Below, piece after piece: positions 18,719 to 28,140 of a stretch of 64,000 nt of DNA. Made by a program: the position numbers and the translations under genes. Each line of letters begins with the position of its first letter. Position 1 is the stretch's first letter. Source of the stretch: Pyrinomonadaceae bacterium (GTDB lineage: Bacteria > Acidobacteriota > Blastocatellia > Pyrinomonadales > Pyrinomonadaceae); the NCBI GenBank assembly GCA_017983495.1, contig JAGOBH010000011.1, positions 1 to 64,000 of the forward strand, read 5' to 3'. Below the pieces are notes generated by a model. That model worked only from the letters and a program-made list of their open reading frames with translations. It was not told the DNA's origin and did not search any database.

Positions 18719-18911
18719 CATCTTCTCCGTACTGTCTTTGACGGCTCACCGACCGCACTTCGGTCATGCTGAAAAAAATCGCGTAAATATCCATTTTTAC
18801 AGTGGAAAATTGCGTTTGAATAAGTGTATGCTTAGAGGTTAGACGTTTTGGCCAATTGTAGCCCACTAAGTGGTCGGATATTGGAGTTTTACGGATCAAT
18901 TTTCATTCCGT

Positions 18912-18938
18912 TTGACATGATCTTTAACACATTATTTT
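18912..18938 (+). promoter_or_regulatory. Candidate sigma-70-type promoter of the mreB cluster
   Basis: An exact TTGACA is followed after 15 bases by TATTTT, 21 bp before the mreB start codon. The spacer is short for sigma-70, so this is a candidate only. The surrounding 240-bp gap is AT-rich and has no other gene. Confidence 0.4.
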
Positions 18939-18958
18939 AGCTCAGTTTTATACACAAA

Positions 18959-20005
18959 ATGGCATTTAAGTCTTTATTCAGTTTGTTTTCCAGCGATCTC
19001 GCGATCGACCTAGGGACGGCGAATACGCTGGTCTACGCAAAAGGCCGCGGTATCGTTGTTTCGGAACCGTCGATAGTTGCGATCAATAAAGTCACCAATC
19101 AGGTTGAGGCAGTCGGCCGCGACGCAAAAGAAATGCTAGGCCGCACGCCTGGCAACATCGTCGCAATTCGTCCGATGAAGGACGGCGTCATCGCCAATTT
19201 CGAAGTTACGGAAAAAATGCTGCAGCATTTTATTCGCAAGGCTCACAACGGCAAATCGTGGGTTCGCCCCCGTGTCGTCATCGGCATCCCGTCTGAGATC
19301 ACTCAGGTCGAACGCCGCGCGGTCGAGGATTCTGCCTATCGTGCAAAAGCCTCTGAGGTATATCTCGTCGAAGAGGCAATGGCCGCCGCGATCGGTGCGG
19401 GCCTGCCCATTACCGAACCGCACGGCAACATGGTTGTCGATATTGGCGGCGGAACAACGGACATCGCTGTCATCTCACTTTCGGGTATCGTGTATTCGCG
19501 TGCCGTCAGAGTCGCGGGCAACGAGATGGACGAGTCGATCACTCAGTACATCAAACGTAAGTACAACCTTTTGATCGGCGAACGCACTGCCGAAGCGATC
19601 AAGATCGCACTCGGGAGCGCATTTCCGCTCGAAGAGCCGCTCTCAATGGATGTTCGCGGACGCAACCTGATCGAGGGCATCCCAAAGACCATCACGATGA
19701 CCGACGAAGAGATCCGCGAGGCTCTTTCTGATTCGGTTTCGACAATCATCAACGCCGTCCGCGTTGCTCTCGAACGTACACCGCCCGAGTTGTCAGCCGA
19801 CATCGTCGAACGCGGTATCGTTCTTACAGGCGGCGGAGCGTTGCTGAAAAATCTTGATAAACGACTGATGATCGAGACCGGCCTGCCGGTCGTGATCGCC
19901 GATGACCCGCTCTCCTCGGTCGTACTCGGCACCGGCAAGATGTTGTCGGATTTCGAACTGCTCAAACGCGTTAAGTGGGACAATTCATTAATGACGGGTA
20001 GTTAG
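18959..20005 (+). CDS. mreB: Rod shape-determining protein MreB
   Basis: A 348-residue bacterial actin that polymerises under the inner membrane and guides lateral cell-wall synthesis. Actin-fold nucleotide motifs are visible: phosphate-1 [14 protein letters not shown], phosphate-2 [15 protein letters not shown] and the adenosine motif [14 protein letters not shown]. The N-terminus [13 protein letters not shown] is an amphipathic membrane-binding segment as in Gram-negative MreB. It leads a six-gene elongasome cluster: mreC, mreD, mrdA, rodA and a class A PBP follow on the same strand. The organism is therefore likely rod-shaped. Confidence 0.97.
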   Translation: MAFKSLFSLFSSDLAIDLGTANTLVYAKGRGIVVSEPSIVAINKVTNQVEAVGRDAKEMLGRTPGNIVAIRPMKDGVIANFEVTEKMLQHFIRKAHNGKSWVRPRVVIGIPSEITQVERRAVEDSAYRAKASEVYLVEEAMAAAIGAGLPITEPHGNMVVDIGGGTTDIAVISLSGIVYSRAVRVAGNEMDESITQYIKRKYNLLIGERTAEAIKIALGSAFPLEEPLSMDVRGRNLIEGIPKTITMTDEEIREALSDSVSTIINAVRVALERTPPELSADIVERGIVLTGGGALLKNLDKRLMIETGLPVVIADDPLSSVVLGTGKMLSDFELLKRVKWDNSLMTGS

Positions 20006-20017
20006 TCGGAACGGTCC

Positions 20018-20100
20018 GGAAAGTATGGGAAGTCTGGGAAGTAAATCGACTTCCTGACTGTCATGACTTTCCAGACTTCCTGGACTTTCAAGACTCAATC
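20018..20100. repeat. Inverted pair of 9-bp-periodic repeat arrays between mreB and mreC
   Basis: The left arm has three 9-base units of the form GGRAAGTNN (20018-20044). The right arm has about six units of the reverse-complement form GACTTYCNN (20048-20100, the first unit one base short). The two arms can fold into a long imperfect hairpin. The same right-arm unit recurs four times at 33522-33557. The array fills the mreB-mreC gap and contains an in-frame ATG of mreC at 20063. Confidence 0.75.
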
Positions 20101-20101
20101 A

Positions 20102-20995
20102 ATGGTAGAGCGTAGTCAAAAAGAAGTTTGGCGATTGACCCCTTGGCTGATGATCGCACTTCTGCTGCTAAATTTTGTCCTGATGGCGTTTGACGCCCGC
20201 GAGATCAATACGGGGCAGAGGGTGATCCGTGTATGGTCACAGACAGCCGCGGATTTTGTTCAGTCGCCGGTGACCACCGTCAGCTCCGCGTTCTCCAATT
20301 ACTTTATATCTATCTCGTCACTCCGTTCAGCACAATCAGAGAATGACTTGCTCAAACAGCGAGTTCAAGAGCTGGAGGTCGAGGTCAAGCAGAAATCGGA
20401 CTTAACGAGTGAGAACGAGCGGCTAAAATCGATGCTGCAGCTCAAAGAGACCAGTAAATACAAGGTCCTGACGGCTCGTATCATCGGACGTGACCCGTCG
20501 GCGTGGTTCGATTCGTCGATCATCAATCGCGGCAGTTTGGATGGCGTGGCATTAAATATGGCGGTCGTGACCGATGGCGGGCTTGTCGGTCGTGTAACAG
20601 CGGTCGGTCCGCTTACTTCGCAGGTCGACCTGATCACTTACAACAAGACCGGCGTCGGCGGCATTATCGGCGAGGTTGGCTCATCCTCCGCTCTCGGCGT
20701 CGTTAACGGAACGAGCAAAAAAGATCTGCTTGAGATGAAGTACGTTCCGGGCAGCGTCGAGGTGCTGGTCGGCCAGCCTGTCTTCACGACCGGGCAAGAC
20801 GGCATTTATCCCGCGGGCCTGAAGATCGGCGAGATCGTCAGCGTTGTGACAGGATCGGCGACCACGCCGCATTCTATCCAGATCCAACCGGCAGCAAAGC
20901 TTAATGCGATGCAGGAAGTTGGCATTTTGCTCTACGAACCGCCGCAAAGGTCGGAATTTGAACAAAAACTTCCGAATGCAGTAAAGAAGAAATAG
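20102..20995 (+). CDS. mreC: Rod shape-determining protein MreC
   Basis: MreC is a single-pass membrane protein whose periplasmic beta domain contacts PBP2 and activates it. Features: basic N-terminus, transmembrane helix PWLMIALLLLNFVLMAF, a coiled coil (about SENDLLKQRVQELEVEVKQ), then the beta-barrel region with the conserved AWFDSSIINRGSLDGV and TGVGGIIGEVG. I choose the ATG at 20102 (297 residues). An upstream in-frame ATG at 20063 would add 13 residues encoded entirely by the 9-bp repeat array and is less likely to be the natural start; neither has a clear ribosome binding site. It is the second gene of the elongasome cluster. Confidence 0.92.
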   Translation: MVERSQKEVWRLTPWLMIALLLLNFVLMAFDAREINTGQRVIRVWSQTAADFVQSPVTTVSSAFSNYFISISSLRSAQSENDLLKQRVQELEVEVKQKSDLTSENERLKSMLQLKETSKYKVLTARIIGRDPSAWFDSSIINRGSLDGVALNMAVVTDGGLVGRVTAVGPLTSQVDLITYNKTGVGGIIGEVGSSSALGVVNGTSKKDLLEMKYVPGSVEVLVGQPVFTTGQDGIYPAGLKIGEIVSVVTGSATTPHSIQIQPAAKLNAMQEVGILLYEPPQRSEFEQKLPNAVKKK

Positions 20996-21010
20996 CGTAA
21001 CGGATATTTA

Positions 21011-21556
21011 ATGGAAGGCGTAAAGTTAACAATTGCTCTGATCATCGCTGTCGTGTTGCAGTGGTCGCTGCGTAATGTGGCGGATCAGGCGATGTTCGTA
21101 AATTTTCCGCTCATAATCGTTGTCTACGCGGCACTTCAGCGTAATTCGATCCGTGCGATCCTGTTCGGCAGCATTTCAGGGATCCTCATCGACTCACTCA
21201 GCGGCGGTCTGCTCGGTGCAAATGGTTTCTCGCAGACCATCATCGCTTTTATAGTTTCCGAGATCGCCCGCCGGGTCTATATGGACAACCTAATTTTGCG
21301 GATTCCCGTCATAGCTGGAGCGTGTTTACTTAATACCGCCATCTATCTGGGAATGCACCGGCTCTTCGGCCAGGTTCCGTCGGGCGACATTTTGGTGACC
21401 GTTGTATATACGCTGATCGGAACGACCATTGCCGGTACGATCGTTTATCTTTTGCTCGATACTATGTCAGGCGACAAATTGCGTCGAAAGAAGCGTGATG
21501 TATTTGCCCCGCGGCGTCAGACCCGCAGGCGTAACCCGATCAGGCTCAACAAATAA
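21011..21556 (+). CDS. mreD: Rod shape-determining protein MreD
   Basis: A 181-residue polytopic inner-membrane protein with about five hydrophobic segments and a strongly basic cytoplasmic tail (KLRRKKRDVF and QTRRRNP). The family-typical block is GSISGILIDSLSGGLLGANGF, corresponding to the conserved GxxxGxxxD(x)xxxxxxG(x)xGL motif of MreD. It sits 15 bp after mreC and 23 bp before mrdA. It is weakly conserved in sequence between phyla, so assignment leans on topology and on its invariant place in the mreBCD order. Confidence 0.88.
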   Translation: MEGVKLTIALIIAVVLQWSLRNVADQAMFVNFPLIIVVYAALQRNSIRAILFGSISGILIDSLSGGLLGANGFSQTIIAFIVSEIARRVYMDNLILRIPVIAGACLLNTAIYLGMHRLFGQVPSGDILVTVVYTLIGTTIAGTIVYLLLDTMSGDKLRRKKRDVFAPRRQTRRRNPIRLNK

Positions 21557-21579
21557 CCCATTGGATCCTCGAGAGCAGT

Positions 21580-23472
21580 ATGAAACTCAATGACCACGTT
21601 CAAAATTTGGGTGCTCGGGTCGGCACGATCCAGGTAGTTGCTTTTGTTCTCTTGGCCCTGCTCGGAGCCCGTCTCTATTACCTCCAGATCGTTAAGGGTG
21701 AATATTACATGGACCGGGCCGAAAATCAGCGCATCCGTCTGATCCCGATCCCGGCACCGCGCGGAGCCATTTTTGACCGAAACGGCAAATTGCTGGTCGA
21801 TTCGCGGCCGACTTACAACGTTGTACTGTCGAACGAACCGCTCAAGAGTATTAACGTCAATGAGCGGGTCGACGACTATTCCCGCGGACTCGGGCTTGAA
21901 CGCCAGTTTGTCGTCGAGCGGCTCAATCTGATCAAGAAGCAGAACGAGTTTGAGGCGATGGTGCTGAAAGAGAACGTCGGCATCCAGGATATCGCCTGGG
22001 TCGAATCGCACTTGCTCGAATTTCCTGAACTTCGAGTGGAGCTGCAGCCCCAGCGGCATTATCCGCTCGGCATGTCGCTGGCTCATGTACTCGGCTACGT
22101 CGGCGAGATCAGTCCTAAACAGCTTGAAGACCCTGAATATAAGGAAAAAGGCTTTCGACCCGGAGATGTGATCGGAAAGGGCGGGCTTGAGCAATATTAC
22201 GATGAGTTTCTTCGCGGACGTCCGGGCTATCGCAAGGTGATCGTCGACAGCCGCGGCCGTGTTCAGGCCGAGGTGGAGAAGGTCGAACCGCAGTCGGGCC
22301 AGGATCTGATCTCAACGATCGACTACGATCTGCAGCTTGCCGCAGAGGAGCAGTTGGCTAATTCGGCTACCAAGCGCGGAACGATCATTGCGATGGACCC
22401 GAATACCGGCGGGATCATGGCGATGGCGTCGGCTCCATCATTTGACCCCAACATCTTTGTTCAGGGCAGCTCGACCCCCGAGGGCCGCAAACAGATCGCC
22501 GCCTATTGGCAGGACGAAAAGCGTCCCTTATACAATCGTGCGATCCAGGGCCGCTATCCGCCGGGATCGACGTGGAAGATACCCGAGTCGATGGGTGCGT
22601 TGATCCAGGGAGTTATCACGCCAACGCACTCTAACATGGCTTGCGGCGGCGGCATCACGATCGGATCGAAATTCACCCGCTGCATGGGCAGCCACGGCTC
22701 ACCGCCGCTCAGCTACGCTATCACAAAATCGTGCGACGGTTATTACTATCGTCTGGGTTTGAAAATGGGTGTTGAGGGACTGATCGAGATGATCGAGACG
22801 TTTGGTTTTGACAAACGTTCGGGCATCGACCTGCCAAACGAAAAGGTCCCGCAAACTCCAAAGACCTGGATGCCCTACATTCTCAAACACGAGGGTAAGT
22901 GGAGCGACATCCGCACAGTTTACGCATCGATCGGACAGGACACCGTGGTAGTGACCCCGATATCGATGCTGCGTGCCGTTGCCAGCATCGGCATGCACGG
23001 CAAGATGTACACGCCGCATTTCCTACAGGAATTCCGTTCGATCGGGCCCGTTGGCCAGGAGGGTGACGCCACCTTCATTCCGGGACGCCCAAGCTTTGGC
23101 TTTTTGCATCCCGAGCCTAAGATCATACCGATGACCGACGACCAGTACGACGTCATGGTCAAAGGAATGTGGGGAGTGGTAAATGGCGGCGGAACCGCCG
23201 GTGCGATCCGCATTGAGGGCTTCGATATTGCAGGCAAGACCGGAACCGCCCAAGTTGCTGAGCTTGGCAAAGATTCTGGCAAAAACAAGGATCATGCGTG
23301 GTTTGTCAGTTTTGCTCCTGCGTTCAAACCTGAAATAGCAGTGATCGCACTTATTGAAAACTCCGGCTTCGGCGGATCGAACGCCGCACCGGCAGCACGA
23401 GCCGTTTACACCGCATATCTCGCGAAAAAAGGCGGGCCGCAGGTTGAGGGTCAGGAGGTCGCCGCTCGGTAG
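21580..23472 (+). CDS. mrdA: Penicillin-binding protein 2 (MrdA), class B transpeptidase
   Basis: A 630-residue class B PBP, the elongation-specific D,D-transpeptidase that cross-links lateral peptidoglycan. It has an N-terminal transmembrane helix (VVAFVLLALLGARLYYLQIV), a dimerisation/pedestal domain starting at RLIPIPAPRGAIFDRNGKLL, and the transpeptidase domain with active-site motif STWK (in PPGSTWKIPES), SCD in the SxN position (TKSCDGYYY) and the KTG motif in AGKTGTAQV. Length matches PBP2. It precedes rodA by 2 bp, the normal partner glycosyltransferase. Confidence 0.95.
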   Translation: MKLNDHVQNLGARVGTIQVVAFVLLALLGARLYYLQIVKGEYYMDRAENQRIRLIPIPAPRGAIFDRNGKLLVDSRPTYNVVLSNEPLKSINVNERVDDYSRGLGLERQFVVERLNLIKKQNEFEAMVLKENVGIQDIAWVESHLLEFPELRVELQPQRHYPLGMSLAHVLGYVGEISPKQLEDPEYKEKGFRPGDVIGKGGLEQYYDEFLRGRPGYRKVIVDSRGRVQAEVEKVEPQSGQDLISTIDYDLQLAAEEQLANSATKRGTIIAMDPNTGGIMAMASAPSFDPNIFVQGSSTPEGRKQIAAYWQDEKRPLYNRAIQGRYPPGSTWKIPESMGALIQGVITPTHSNMACGGGITIGSKFTRCMGSHGSPPLSYAITKSCDGYYYRLGLKMGVEGLIEMIETFGFDKRSGIDLPNEKVPQTPKTWMPYILKHEGKWSDIRTVYASIGQDTVVVTPISMLRAVASIGMHGKMYTPHFLQEFRSIGPVGQEGDATFIPGRPSFGFLHPEPKIIPMTDDQYDVMVKGMWGVVNGGGTAGAIRIEGFDIAGKTGTAQVAELGKDSGKNKDHAWFVSFAPAFKPEIAVIALIENSGFGGSNAAPAARAVYTAYLAKKGGPQVEGQEVAAR

Positions 23473-23474
23473 AT

Positions 23475-24593
23475 ATGGTCGCAATTCTCGAAAAACGCGA
23501 TCTCCGTGATCTGGACTGGCAAACAGCAGTCCTGGCAATGTTAATTGCCTTTTTCGGCGTATGGCAGATCCATAACGCCGCGCCCGACCAGAGTTTTTGG
23601 ACAAAACAGATCTACGGTATCGGGATCGCACTGGTCGCATTTGTGGTCGTTGCGTTTACGGATTACCGGCGTTTGATCGATTCTGCTCCGGTGTTTTACG
23701 CGATCGGCCTGATCCTTTTGTTTCTTGTGCTGACGCCGCTCGGCGTCACGGTGAATGGGCAAAAAGCGTGGGTTAAGTTGCCTCTCGTCGGCCAATTTCA
23801 GCCGTCCGAGTTCGTCAAGATCCCGACCGTGCTGATGCTTGCCAAATATTACGGCTCGCGCAAATCAGCCACACTGACATTCAAAGAAATGATGATCGGC
23901 ATCGCGATATTCGCGGGCCCGGTAGGGCTGATCCTGCTCGAACCGGACGCGGGTCAGGCGATCACATATTTCCCGATCCTTGCGGCGATGTTCTTTTTGT
24001 CCGGGATCAAGCTTAGATACGTAGTTGTGGCGATCGTGGCGGCGGCGATATTTATTCCGGGTGCATGGATGGTCGGCGTCAAGACCGGCAAGATCAAGAC
24101 CTATCAGCAGGAACGAATCAATGCCATTCTTGATCCGGACAGCGTCGATCCACGCGGATATGGCTACCATACGATCCAGTCGACCATCACCGTCGGCAAG
24201 GGCGGCCTCTCAGGTATAAAAGGCGAAACTGACGTTTCGCAGAGCGTTTTGAAGTTTTTGCCCGAGCCGCACTCGGATTTTATCTTTGCCGTCACGGCTG
24301 AGAATACCGGTTTTATCGGCTGCGTTTCCCTTCTGCTTGCGTATGCATTGCTGCTGTCGAGAATGATCGCCGGGGCCCGTCAGGCTTCCGACCGGGCCGG
24401 AATGCTTGTTATAATGTCCATCGTTTGCGGTATGGCGTTTCAGATATTTATGAACGTCGGAATGGCTTTGGGCGTACTCCCTGTTATCGGTGTGCCGCTG
24501 CCGCTGATGAGCGCAGGACTGTCGGCCATTTTATCGACATTTGTCGCGATAGGTTTTGTCGTTAGTGTAAGAATGCGTCGATTCGTCAATTAG
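23475..24593 (+). CDS. rodA: Peptidoglycan glycosyltransferase RodA
   Basis: A 372-residue SEDS-family membrane protein that polymerises lipid II into glycan strands for cell elongation, working with PBP2. About ten hydrophobic helices are present. Family landmarks include GVTVNGQKAWVKLPLVGQFQPSEFVKI near the middle, LLEPDAGQAITYFP, the conserved catalytic-region aspartate loop FLPEPHSDFIFAVTAENTGF, and the C-terminal GVPLPLMSAGLSAIL. Length is typical for RodA. The gene is spaced 2 bp from mrdA and 14 bp from the class A PBP gene. Confidence 0.95.
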   Translation: MVAILEKRDLRDLDWQTAVLAMLIAFFGVWQIHNAAPDQSFWTKQIYGIGIALVAFVVVAFTDYRRLIDSAPVFYAIGLILLFLVLTPLGVTVNGQKAWVKLPLVGQFQPSEFVKIPTVLMLAKYYGSRKSATLTFKEMMIGIAIFAGPVGLILLEPDAGQAITYFPILAAMFFLSGIKLRYVVVAIVAAAIFIPGAWMVGVKTGKIKTYQQERINAILDPDSVDPRGYGYHTIQSTITVGKGGLSGIKGETDVSQSVLKFLPEPHSDFIFAVTAENTGFIGCVSLLLAYALLLSRMIAGARQASDRAGMLVIMSIVCGMAFQIFMNVGMALGVLPVIGVPLPLMSAGLSAILSTFVAIGFVVSVRMRRFVN

Positions 24594-24607
24594 GAGATTT
24601 TGGAATT

Positions 24608-27175
24608 ATGGCGAGGGAATTAAGGAAATTAGGTACGACTGAGGTCGGATCGACCGGTTCGAAGCGGAGCTTTTTTGGCACCGCGACCCTGTTTGTCACG
24701 GCATTGATGCTGGCACTGTCGGCAGGAGCACTCACGGGCGTGTTGGCTTCGTATTATCTTAACAATTCGCGTTACTCGGTTGAGGTTTCGGCCCTCGCGA
24801 CCTATCGTCCGCCTCAGGTTACGACGATTTACGCCGACGACGGCGAGACCGTCCTGGCCGAATTTGCGATCGAAAAACGCATCCCGATCAAGATCCAGGA
24901 CGTCCCCGACCGCGTGACCGACGCACTGCTCGCGATCGAAGATTACCGTTACCGCGATCACATCGGCATCGATCCATATCGTATTCTCGGAGCCGTTTTC
25001 AAGAACATCACATCGGGCAAAACCGAAGGTGCCTCGACGATCACGCAGCAGCTTGCCAAAAATCTCTTTCTCTATAAAGACCAGACCTACACCCGAAAGG
25101 TAAACGAGTGGGCCGTTGCCCTGCAGATCGAACGTCTGTACACCAAGGATCAGATCCTTGAGATGTACATGAACTACGTATTTCTCGGTGCCGGCGCGTA
25201 CGGTTTCGAAGCCGGTTCTCGCACGTATTTTGGAAAGGGCGTCAAGGATCTGAGCCTTGACGAAGCCGCACTGCTCGCGGCTATACCGAAATCGCCCGAG
25301 TACTCGCCGACGCGCAACATCGAAAAGGCCAAGATGCGCCGCGACATTGTGCTCGACCAGATGACCAAATATTATCCGGGCAAATACTCGCAGGCTGACG
25401 TTGATGCCGCCAAGGCAAAGCCGATCAAGCTTGCTGACACGGCCTACTACCAGTCGCAGCCCAAATCGACCGCCTGGGATTACCCGGTCGAAGAGGTTCG
25501 CAAATATCTCGAAGAAAAATACACCACCCGCGTCGCCCAGGGCGGCCTCAAGGTCTACACGACCATCAACGTCGAGGCACAAAAGATCGCGACGCGTACG
25601 ATCCGCGAACGTCTGCGTGCATTCGACCGCGGCCGTCCATGGCGTTCGGATTATCAGAACATTTTGCTCGATGAGAACGAACAGCCAATGACCGATGAGA
25701 AGGAGATCGAGAAAAAGCTTACTGCGTTCAAGCACGCTGACTGGTATGGCGACGAGTACGACGAAGGCGAATACATAAAAGGGTTGGTAATGAAGGCCAA
25801 TCCGGGAGCCGACGAGGTTGGCGTTCGGTTTGGCAGATACAAGGCTGTTGTTCGCCCGGGAAACATGGGACGTAGCGGTAAGCGGCCGAAAGACGAGTTA
25901 AAGCCGGGCTTTTTGGCTGAGTTTCTCGTTAAAAAAGTCGACCGGACCAATCAGGTGCTCGAGGTAGAACTGCAGCAGGTTCCCGAGGTGCAGGCTGCGT
26001 TGACCTGTATCAACGCTAAAAACGGCGAGATCGTCGCGATGGTCGGCGGTTACGATTATCACACCAATCGCTTCAATAATGCGACGCAGGGCCTGCGTCA
26101 GACCGGTTCGGCATACAAACCGTTTATCTACACCGCTGCGGTCGAGGACGGTATGACGCCTGACATGCTCGTCAGCGGTGCTCCGATCAAACGCGGCGGC
26201 TGGACACCGCATAACTACGACGGCAGCCTCAGCCACGGCAACGTTCCGATGAAGATCGCGCTCGCAAAATCTTACAATATCGCCGCCGTTCACCTTCTCG
26301 AACAGGTCGGCATCCAGGCCGGTGGTCAGATGGTTCGCCGATTCGGCATCAGTAACCCGATGGCACCGAGCCTGCCGTCAGCCCTTGGCGCCAGCGAGGC
26401 TTCCCTACTGGAAATGACCGCGGCCTACTCGGTTTTCCCAAATAAGGGCGTACGAATGGCACCGCATCTGATCCGCAAGGTCTATAGCCGTGACGGCAGC
26501 CTGCTCGAACAGTCTGAAGGTACCAGCACAAAAACGACGAGCGAATACGTCGCTCTGACAATGGCGCAGATGATGCGTGGTGTGACCTCCGGCGGTGGTA
26601 CCGCCGCGGGTGCAAGTGCCGGCGGATTTCCGCTTGCCGGCAAGACGGGAACGGTTAACGATCACACCGACGTTTGGTTCATCGGCTACACACCGACCTA
26701 CGTTACCGGTGTCTGGATGGGCAATCCGCTTCGAAAAGAGTCGCTCGGAGCCGGCATGACCGGCGGTCACGGAGCCGTGCCGTACTTTAACGCGTTCATG
26801 ATCCCGTTTATGAAAGACAAGCCGCGTGATTCGTTCCCGGGCCCGCCGCCAATGCCGTCGGACATCAAGGCACTTGCCGAACGCAACAAGCGTGAGGAAC
26901 TTGAAAAGCTCGCTGACGCCGATCTGGCCGGTAAAAAGACGGGCATAGTCTTTACGCCGGGTGTAACGCTGCCGACTGATCCGGCGCTGACGCCACCGGA
27001 CAAGGTTGGCGGCGACAAACCGGCCGGCGGCGATACCAAGACCGACAATCCGGCCACGACCGACGATCCGCCCGTGCAGCGTCGCCCGCCGGTCCAACCG
27101 CCGACTACCAAGCCGGATCCGCCGTCCGACAAGCCCGAGGGCACACGCCGAAAAGGCAAAAAAGGCGACGGTTAG
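24608..27175 (+). CDS. Class A penicillin-binding protein 1A
   Basis: An 855-residue bifunctional peptidoglycan synthase. An N-terminal transmembrane helix (FVTALMLALSAGALTGVLASYYL) is followed by the GT51 transglycosylase domain with the catalytic motif AIEDYRYRDHIGID and GASTITQQLAKNLFL. An insert region (about 340-450, charged) precedes the transpeptidase domain with active-site serine in TGSAYKPFIY, SYN in the SxN position (LAKSYNIAAV), and KTG in AGKTGTVNDHTD. The final 90 residues form a proline/lysine/threonine-rich disordered tail. It closes the elongasome cluster and is followed directly by a strong terminator. Confidence 0.95.
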   Translation: MARELRKLGTTEVGSTGSKRSFFGTATLFVTALMLALSAGALTGVLASYYLNNSRYSVEVSALATYRPPQVTTIYADDGETVLAEFAIEKRIPIKIQDVPDRVTDALLAIEDYRYRDHIGIDPYRILGAVFKNITSGKTEGASTITQQLAKNLFLYKDQTYTRKVNEWAVALQIERLYTKDQILEMYMNYVFLGAGAYGFEAGSRTYFGKGVKDLSLDEAALLAAIPKSPEYSPTRNIEKAKMRRDIVLDQMTKYYPGKYSQADVDAAKAKPIKLADTAYYQSQPKSTAWDYPVEEVRKYLEEKYTTRVAQGGLKVYTTINVEAQKIATRTIRERLRAFDRGRPWRSDYQNILLDENEQPMTDEKEIEKKLTAFKHADWYGDEYDEGEYIKGLVMKANPGADEVGVRFGRYKAVVRPGNMGRSGKRPKDELKPGFLAEFLVKKVDRTNQVLEVELQQVPEVQAALTCINAKNGEIVAMVGGYDYHTNRFNNATQGLRQTGSAYKPFIYTAAVEDGMTPDMLVSGAPIKRGGWTPHNYDGSLSHGNVPMKIALAKSYNIAAVHLLEQVGIQAGGQMVRRFGISNPMAPSLPSALGASEASLLEMTAAYSVFPNKGVRMAPHLIRKVYSRDGSLLEQSEGTSTKTTSEYVALTMAQMMRGVTSGGGTAAGASAGGFPLAGKTGTVNDHTDVWFIGYTPTYVTGVWMGNPLRKESLGAGMTGGHGAVPYFNAFMIPFMKDKPRDSFPGPPPMPSDIKALAERNKREELEKLADADLAGKKTGIVFTPGVTLPTDPALTPPDKVGGDKPAGGDTKTDNPATTDDPPVQRRPPVQPPTTKPDPPSDKPEGTRRKGKKGDG

Positions 27176-27196
27176 GCCTGAACATGAACAAAAAAG

Positions 27197-27232
27197 AATA
27201 GCCACCGATCAATTAGTCGGTGGCTATTTTTT
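27197..27232. terminator. Bidirectional rho-independent terminator
   Basis: AATAGCCACCGA pairs exactly with TCGGTGGCTATT (12 bp) around an eight-base loop. A T tract follows on the plus strand and an A-rich stretch (AAAAAAGAA) precedes it, so it can end both the PBP1A transcript and the converging esterase transcript. Confidence 0.92.
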
Positions 27233-27273
27233 GTCGGTTTGAACGCCGCCCGGCTGCTCGGGCGAATCTGATA

Positions 27274-28008
27274 TTAACGCAGAAACTCGCCGAGATAATA
27301 CGGCAGCATTTTCCGCCACCAGACCCAATCGTGCGCGACATCATGACCCCAGACATCGAGGCGATGCGGAATCCCTTTCGAGTGAAGCAGCCCCGAAAGT
27401 TCACGGCTGCGGTCCGGAGCCTCGTAATTGCCCTGTCCCGTAACGATCACGATCGAATCCGCCTGTCGCAGCCGCGGAAGATGATAGTCGTCGTTGAGAT
27501 TCTTGAGGTACATCATCGGATTGTTGTAATAGACGTTTTCGTCAAAGTACTGCTCAAGGTAATTGTAAATGTCGTAGCTGCCGCTCATAGCGATCGTGCC
27601 GCGAATATTGTCCGAGTGCTTCAAATAGGTGTTGGCCGCGAGCAGGGCCCCGAGACTCGCTCCGGTTGTCAGCGGCTTGGCGTCCGCGCCGCATTCGGTC
27701 CGGATCAGCGGCAGCACCTCTTCCAGGATGTATCGGTCGTATCGCGACAGCATCTCGACTTTCCAGCCCGGGTGAGATTCGCGATTAAGCAAGCTGTACT
27801 TGTTGACCGAGTTGATCGAATACGCACGGATCAATCCGTCTTCAATAAAAGGCTTGATCGCGTCGATCAGGTGAAACCGCTCATATTCCAGATAATCGGC
27901 CGCGGCCGTCGGAAACATCAGCAGCGGATAACCCGCATGCCCGTACGCCACAAGCGGCATATCCATGTTCAAATTGTGGCTGTACCACGAAGTAATATCA
28001 CGTCGCAT
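27274..28008 (-). CDS. Alpha/beta hydrolase, putative esterase family
   Basis: A 244-residue cytoplasmic alpha/beta hydrolase of the putative esterase family (PF00756, esterase D-like). The nucleophile elbow is TTGASLGALLAAN (GxSxG with Ser), an acid candidate is in VTGQGNYEAPDRSRE, and the catalytic His is probably in DVWGHDVAHDWVWW. There is no signal peptide. The protein begins RRDITSWYSHNLNMDMPLVAYG, a pattern shared by small esterases of this group. The substrate is unknown. It stands alone between the elongasome terminator and a hairpin-repeat gap. Confidence 0.8.
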   Translation of the reverse strand: MRRDITSWYSHNLNMDMPLVAYGHAGYPLLMFPTAAADYLEYERFHLIDAIKPFIEDGLIRAYSINSVNKYSLLNRESHPGWKVEMLSRYDRYILEEVLPLIRTECGADAKPLTTGASLGALLAANTYLKHSDNIRGTIAMSGSYDIYNYLEQYFDENVYYNNPMMYLKNLNDDYHLPRLRQADSIVIVTGQGNYEAPDRSRELSGLLHSKGIPHRLDVWGHDVAHDWVWWRKMLPYYLGEFLR

Positions 28009-28021
28009 AAATTTTCAGTTG

Positions 28022-28128
28022 CCTTCGCATATAGGCGAAGGTTGTCGGCAAAACGAGGGCTTTAGCCAAAATTGGGCTAAAGCCCGCGAATATTCTAAAT
28101 CGTTTTGACCACCAGCTAAAGCTAGTGG
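28022..28128. repeat. Cluster of three REP-like hairpins
   Basis: Hairpin one pairs CCTTCGC with GCGAAGG (28022-28041). Hairpin two pairs GGGCTTTAGCC with GGCTAAAGCCC, a perfect 11 bp (28057-28085). Hairpin three pairs CCACCAGCT with AGCTAGTGG with one mismatch (28109-28128). Hairpins two and three recur in the same order and orientation at 33222-33289. The cluster lies upstream of the esterase start and just past the stop codon of the neighbouring lipoprotein gene. Confidence 0.75.
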
Positions 28129-28140
28129 CAATTGAATTTT

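Noticed and set aside
20063..20101. An upstream ATG for mreC that would add 13 residues.
   Set aside because: All 13 codons lie in the 9-bp repeat array; the downstream ATG gives a normal MreC N-terminus.
24629..25735. A 368-codon minus-strand open frame opposite the PBP1A gene.
   Set aside because: It is a mirror of strong GC-rich codon bias in a gene whose plus-strand product carries all GT51 and transpeptidase motifs.
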